NCBI GenBank assembly: GCA_964576255.1
Contig: CAZNUK010000087.1
Coordinates: 1-7,755 of the forward strand
Reading direction: 5' to 3'
Source: Eshraghiella sp964576255
GTDB lineage: Bacteria; Bacillota; Clostridia; Lachnospirales; Lachnospiraceae
Length of the DNA stretch: 7,755 nucleotides
The notes under the pieces: generated by a model
What the model saw: only the letters and a program-made list of their open reading frames with translations
Database searches by the model: none
Told to the model about the DNA's origin: nothing
Part shown: piece after piece, positions 5,322-7,755 of the stretch
Layout: every line of letters begins with the position of its first letter
How positions within the stretch are numbered: position 1 is the first letter of the stretch
Translations under genes and position numbers: made by a program

Positions 5322-5568
5322 TATTGGGCTCACCAGAAAGGGAGGCACTTTATCTGTTTATTACTCAATAACTGCTAGATTCCGGTGAATAACCTTGAAA
5401 AAACTCAATTGATATTAAGATGATAGAATCTATGTAGTGATTGTAGAATTATCATACTACCAATACATTGATAAAGGCAAATTAAGTTTTTATAAACTTT
5501 CTTAAAAATTTATAAAGCAGAGAATGATAACAAAGAGCTGCGACTTTATGGAGTTCTCAGGGACTTCA
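5322..5568. other. Spacer between the PIN gene and the Rpn promoter, with repeat remnants
   Basis: No convincing gene is present. It contains the second copy of the 38-bp repeat (5479-5516) and a half terminator (GCTGCGACTTTA at 5538-5549) whose partner arm is gone. I see no intact terminator for the PIN operon here. The part from 5322 to 5478 matches nothing else in the window. Confidence 0.55.
5479..5516. repeat. 38-bp dispersed repeat, copy 2
   Basis: It matches 2122-2159 with one mismatch (5506, A for G), which breaks the central TTCTTAAGAA palindrome. It lies in non-coding sequence without the rest of the TnpA fragment, so the repeat is an independent unit or a junction scar, not simply part of tnpA. 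Confidence 0.8.
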
Positions 5569-6225
5569 TTATAACAATTTACTTAACTCTTTAATCTTGT
5601 ATATAACATTTATATTGTTCTTTTCCTCCAAATCTGCAAGCCATTGTCTCTCTTCTTCTTTGTAAGGACTTTTAACAAAACGTTTAATAAATTTAACAAT
5701 TTGACTTTTGAACGACCATTTCAAATTTGATGATTCGTTAATAGCATTAAAATCTGCTAATGTCTGCTGCTCATTCACAACTCCTATCAAATATCGTAAT
5801 AATAAAACATCTGCAAAATTGAATGGCATAATATCATATTCTAGTTGTAATAAAGACATATATGGCCCACCTTGTTTAATATCATCTGTAACCAAGGAAT
5901 ATGCACCTATCGTCTGTGCTAATGAAATTGCATAAACCTCTCCCAAATCACCTGTACCATAAAGGTTCCGATTTTCTTTTACGTTATATGCAAATATTTT
6001 GTATACTCCCAGCTCCTTAAGTTTATCATCTGTATATAATTCTATTTTCCCTTTTACAATATCCTCATCAACATACTTAAGAACATTTTGCCCATGATTT
6101 ACTAATTCTGTATTTCTTATTTGTTCATAAACAAAAACTCCGTCCTCAAAAAAATCAAACAAAATTTGTTGTAAATTTGCTTTATAAAAATGAATAATAA
6201 CATTTGTATCTAAAGAAGCTCTCAA
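5569..6225 (-). CDS. PIN-domain protein, probable toxin of an Xre-ImmA-PIN module, 218 aa
   Basis: PIN domains are metal-dependent RNases, and VapC-like members are toxins. The acidic site is recognisable: Asp6 in LDTNVII, Glu40 in the RNTEL block, Asp93/Glu96 in GTGDLGEVYAISLA, and Asp114/Asp115 in LVTDD. Residues 1-145 form the PIN fold; the last 70 are basic and charged, and unassigned. The start is a TTG at 6223-6225: AGGAGG lies about 9 bases upstream, no ATG occurs before the conserved LDTNVII, and 2 bases separate it from the peptidase stop. Its ribosome site lies in the last codons of the peptidase gene, implying translational coupling. A fragment of a second PIN gene lies at 125-180. 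Confidence 0.83.
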   Translation of the reverse strand: MRASLDTNVIIHFYKANLQQILFDFFEDGVFVYEQIRNTELVNHGQNVLKYVDEDIVKGKIELYTDDKLKELGVYKIFAYNVKENRNLYGTGDLGEVYAISLAQTIGAYSLVTDDIKQGGPYMSLLQLEYDIMPFNFADVLLLRYLIGVVNEQQTLADFNAINESSNLKWSFKSQIVKFIKRFVKSPYKEEERQWLADLEEKNNINVIYKIKELSKLL

Positions 6226-6227
6226 AC

Positions 6228-7043
6228 TTACACCCCTCCTATTAAAGCATCTAAGTCTTCATCCTCACACTCTTCCTTAACTTCAATCTTATCACTGATA
6301 TCTTCAATCGTAAGATGATAACAACTTAATGCTTTTTCTAATGTTTCCTTTGGAATAGCATTATGATTGTAATTAAAAATCACACTTTCTAGATATTCAT
6401 ATGGAATCTCCGTTTCCTGCCCAGATTGATTTAGACGGCTATTACCTCCAACACTTCGTAACAGATTCCCTACACGATTTTGATTACGTGCGTTATCTAA
6501 TTGCACTCTCTCTGCCGAATCAATCTTGCCTAAGTTTTCCAGTCTATTTAATGCCATCTCAAAACTAACATTAAACTCTGACATTATTCTTGCAATGTCC
6601 ATGGCTGTCAATCTATTTTTCTTAAAATCTGGTATTTCCAAATCCAAAAACTTGTCCACTTCATCTTCAGGCATCAGAAGACATGCTGCAAAATAATTAG
6701 CTTCCTGTTCCTTCACATCCAAACTCCGACCGGTAATTGTAATTGCATCATCCAAAAATGAAACCCCATTACCCATATGCATTATTATATGACCAATTTC
6801 ATGCGCCAAGGTAAATATCTCCCTAGCCAATCTACTACATGTATTAGTAAAAATAATAATATCATCATCTCTCTTTGTAACAAAACCAAGTTCTGCATCC
6901 TCTCCAAGAGGATATCTTAACACTTTATATCCTAGGCGCTCACAATCTTTAAATAAATCTATAATACCGTATCCGCTAATTTTACATTTTTCTCTAAAAT
7001 TATAGGCCTGCTTGCGAATTTCTCGTCTTCTATTCTCTAACAT
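6228..7043 (-). CDS. ImmA/IrrE-family (M78) metallopeptidase, 271 aa
   Basis: A cytoplasmic zinc peptidase of the COG2856/DUF955 group; relatives such as B. subtilis ImmA cleave a partner Xre repressor. The zinc motif HEIGH is at residues 81-85, and the third ligand is expected in KEQEANYFAACLLMP (111-125), at Glu112 or Glu114. The C-terminal 90 residues form an extension ending in an acidic stretch (EVKEECEDEDLD). AGGAGG lies 5 bases before the ATG. It sits between the Xre gene (15-base gap) and the PIN gene (2-base gap) in one operon, so the Xre protein is its likely substrate or partner, and control of the PIN protein its likely purpose. Confidence 0.9.
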   Translation of the reverse strand: MLENRRREIRKQAYNFREKCKISGYGIIDLFKDCERLGYKVLRYPLGEDAELGFVTKRDDDIIIFTNTCSRLAREIFTLAHEIGHIIMHMGNGVSFLDDAITITGRSLDVKEQEANYFAACLLMPEDEVDKFLDLEIPDFKKNRLTAMDIARIMSEFNVSFEMALNRLENLGKIDSAERVQLDNARNQNRVGNLLRSVGGNSRLNQSGQETEIPYEYLESVIFNYNHNAIPKETLEKALSCYHLTIEDISDKIEVKEECEDEDLDALIGGV

Positions 7044-7058
7044 CGCAACCTCCTATAT

Positions 7059-7385
7059 CTAATCGTTATTATGAATATTAGCTTGTAAATGTTTGTTAGC
7101 ATAAAACAAATCCAACATATCAAAAATTGTCTGAGCTGAACCATTTTCAATTCCAACTCTGTATTCAACTATCGGAACATCATCTAATACCCTTGTAATA
7201 TCATTTACTTGAACATCTAAGACTTTCGCAATGCGTGACAAAACCTCAAGTGTAATATTGTTCGTTCCATTTTCTATACGAGCATACTTCTGTCTGCTAA
7301 TGCCAATTCTATCCGCAACATATTCTTGTGTATAATTTGCAGCATTTCTTAATATTTTAATACGCGCTCCTAATAATCCATTCAT
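7059..7385 (-). CDS. Xre-family helix-turn-helix regulator of the ImmA-PIN operon, 108 aa
   Basis: A Cro/C1-type DNA-binding domain covers residues 7-63: GARIKILRNAANYTQEYVAD, then the recognition segment IGISRQKYARIENGTNNI and the closing helix LEVLSRIAKVLDVQVNDI. The C-terminal 45 residues (GSAQTIFDMLDLFYANKHL) are probably for dimer or partner contact. The ATG at 7383-7385 is preferred, with AGGAGGTG 5 bases before it; a GTG one codon earlier is in frame but too close. It is the first gene of the operon, behind a good promoter and a 7-bp dyad, which suggests autoregulation relieved by the adjacent metallopeptidase. Confidence 0.9.
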   Translation of the reverse strand: MNGLLGARIKILRNAANYTQEYVADRIGISRQKYARIENGTNNITLEVLSRIAKVLDVQVNDITRVLDDVPIVEYRVGIENGSAQTIFDMLDLFYANKHLQANIHNND

Positions 7386-7410
7386 CACAGCACCTCCTAA
7401 TCACACTTTT

Positions 7411-7439
7411 ATTTTACCACCTTTTATAACATTAATCAA
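7411..7439 (-). promoter_or_regulatory. Promoter of the Xre-ImmA-PIN operon
   Basis: The minus strand reads TTGATT (7434-7439), a 17-base spacer ending in TGG, and TAAAAT (7411-7416), giving a -35, a TGn extension and a -10. It lies 25 bases before the ATG of the Xre gene. Confidence 0.75.
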
Positions 7440-7445
7440 TATTAT

Positions 7446-7463
7446 TGTTACATTTTTGTAACA
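7446..7463. promoter_or_regulatory. Operator-like inverted repeat TGTTACA-N4-TGTAACA
   Basis: A perfect 7-bp dyad with a 4-base spacer ends 6 bases upstream of the -35 element. It is the best candidate binding site for the Xre protein encoded next to it. It could also be an activator site, given its position upstream of the promoter. Confidence 0.55.
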
Positions 7464-7480
7464 CCGCTAAATCTAAACAG

Positions 7481-7511
7481 AAAAAAGCTGCAACTTGTAT
7501 AAAGTCGCAGC
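7481..7511 (-). terminator. Terminator of the membrane-protein gene
   Basis: On the minus strand, GCTGCGACTT, a 5-base loop and AAGTTGCAGC form a 10-bp stem with one G-U pair, followed by six Ts. It starts 8 bases after the stop codon. It is a homologue of the terminator at 2433-2462. Confidence 0.9.
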
Positions 7512-7519
7512 CTAAACTA

Positions 7520-7755
7520 TTAATAATTATTCATTATATACATAATAAGATTGCCCACCAGCATCAATACCGTTACCGGCACTACAAATATCAGCAATAG
7601 TATGCCCAATAGTCCGGCAAACCATTCGGTGTCAGTCAAAATATCATATATTCCATACACGAGAATTCCAGTTCCCACTACACCATCCACTATGGTAAAA
7701 ATTCTATACGCCGATACATCAGGCAGCCTTTTTTTGATGAATGCTACGATAAAAT
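7520..7755 (-). CDS. C-terminal part of a small membrane protein (runs off the window)
   Basis: The 77 visible codons end at TAA (7520-7522) and have no start inside the window. A basic segment, FIKKRLPDVSAYR, is followed by two hydrophobic stretches, about residues 18-39 (RIFTIVDGVVGTGILVYGIY) and 45-72 (FAGLLGILLLIFVVPVTVLM), with a short acidic loop DILTDTEW between. I do not recognise the family. If the sequence beyond 7755 continues as in repeat R, the frame meets the stop codon of the Rpn gene one codon beyond the edge, and this would be a 3' remnant, not a complete gene. A proper terminator follows it. Confidence 0.6.
   Translation of the reverse strand, partial: FIVAFIKKRLPDVSAYRIFTIVDGVVGTGILVYGIYDILTDTEWFAGLLGILLLIFVVPVTVLMLVGNLIMYIMNNY
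7701..7755. repeat. Start of repeat R at the right window edge
   Basis: The last 55 bases of the window are identical to 4183-4237, the beginning of the 363-bp repeat. They encode the FIVAFIKKRLPDVSAYR segment of the membrane protein. Confidence 0.9.

Noticed and set aside
5107..5388. A 93-residue plus-strand reading frame across the Rpn start and leader
   Set aside because: It overlaps a well-supported gene start, promoter and leader hairpin on the other strand and has no ribosome site.
5430..5470. Imperfect inverted repeat around GTAGTGAT and ATCATACTAC as a terminator for the PIN operon
   Set aside because: The stem is short and AT-rich with bulges, has no T-tract on the minus strand and is about 100 bases past the stop codon.

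Overview
The window is AT-rich, has strong AGGAGG-type ribosome binding sites, and carries every supported gene on the minus strand. The protein families are typical of gut Firmicutes: an Rpn-type nuclease with a KGIxKGI tail, an IS66 TnpA beginning MDKVSIAKRRFRMEDW, Xre-ImmA/IrrE pairs and a HipA-like kinase. A clostridial host, probably Lachnospiraceae, is my best guess. There are no tRNA, rRNA, CRISPR or replication genes. The content is that of an accessory island rich in toxin-antitoxin-like genes and rearranged remnants.

In transcription order (right to left): the 3' end of a small two-helix membrane protein (7520-7755) with a clear terminator; then an operon of Xre regulator (7059-7385), ImmA/IrrE metallopeptidase (6228-7043) and PIN-domain protein with a TTG start (5569-6225), with its own promoter and an upstream dyad; then a remnant-bearing spacer (5322-5568); then a complete Rpn/PD-(D/E)XK gene (4239-5234) whose leader folds over its own ribosome binding site; then a second, internally deleted copy of the membrane-protein 3' end (4170-4237); then a pair made of a 119-residue beta-rich protein (3639-3998) and a HipA-like kinase (2468-3622) ending in a terminator; then one end of an IS66-type element with a truncated TnpA gene (2125-2313); then an Xre regulator (1742-2098) whose last codons form its terminator; and finally two genes I do not recognise (760-1644 and 177-755) in a tight operon. 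To their left lie fragments of a PIN gene and an ImmA/IrrE gene, and then the tail of a second Rpn copy.

The whole window is organised by repeats. Its first 55 bases equal 4491-4545 and its last 55 equal 4183-4237. The left edge therefore leaves, and the right edge enters, the same 363-bp repeat. This fits a contig from a k=55 assembly. If the repeat has only two copies, the molecule closes as a circle or tandem unit of about 8008 bp. The intergenic spots also share diverged terminators, AAGCGCTT palindromes and a 38-bp repeat, so the region looks assembled by repeated recombination at these short sequences.

The best candidates for something undescribed are the unknown 294/192-residue pair, the kinase with its non-HTH partner, and the self-sequestering leader of the Rpn gene.
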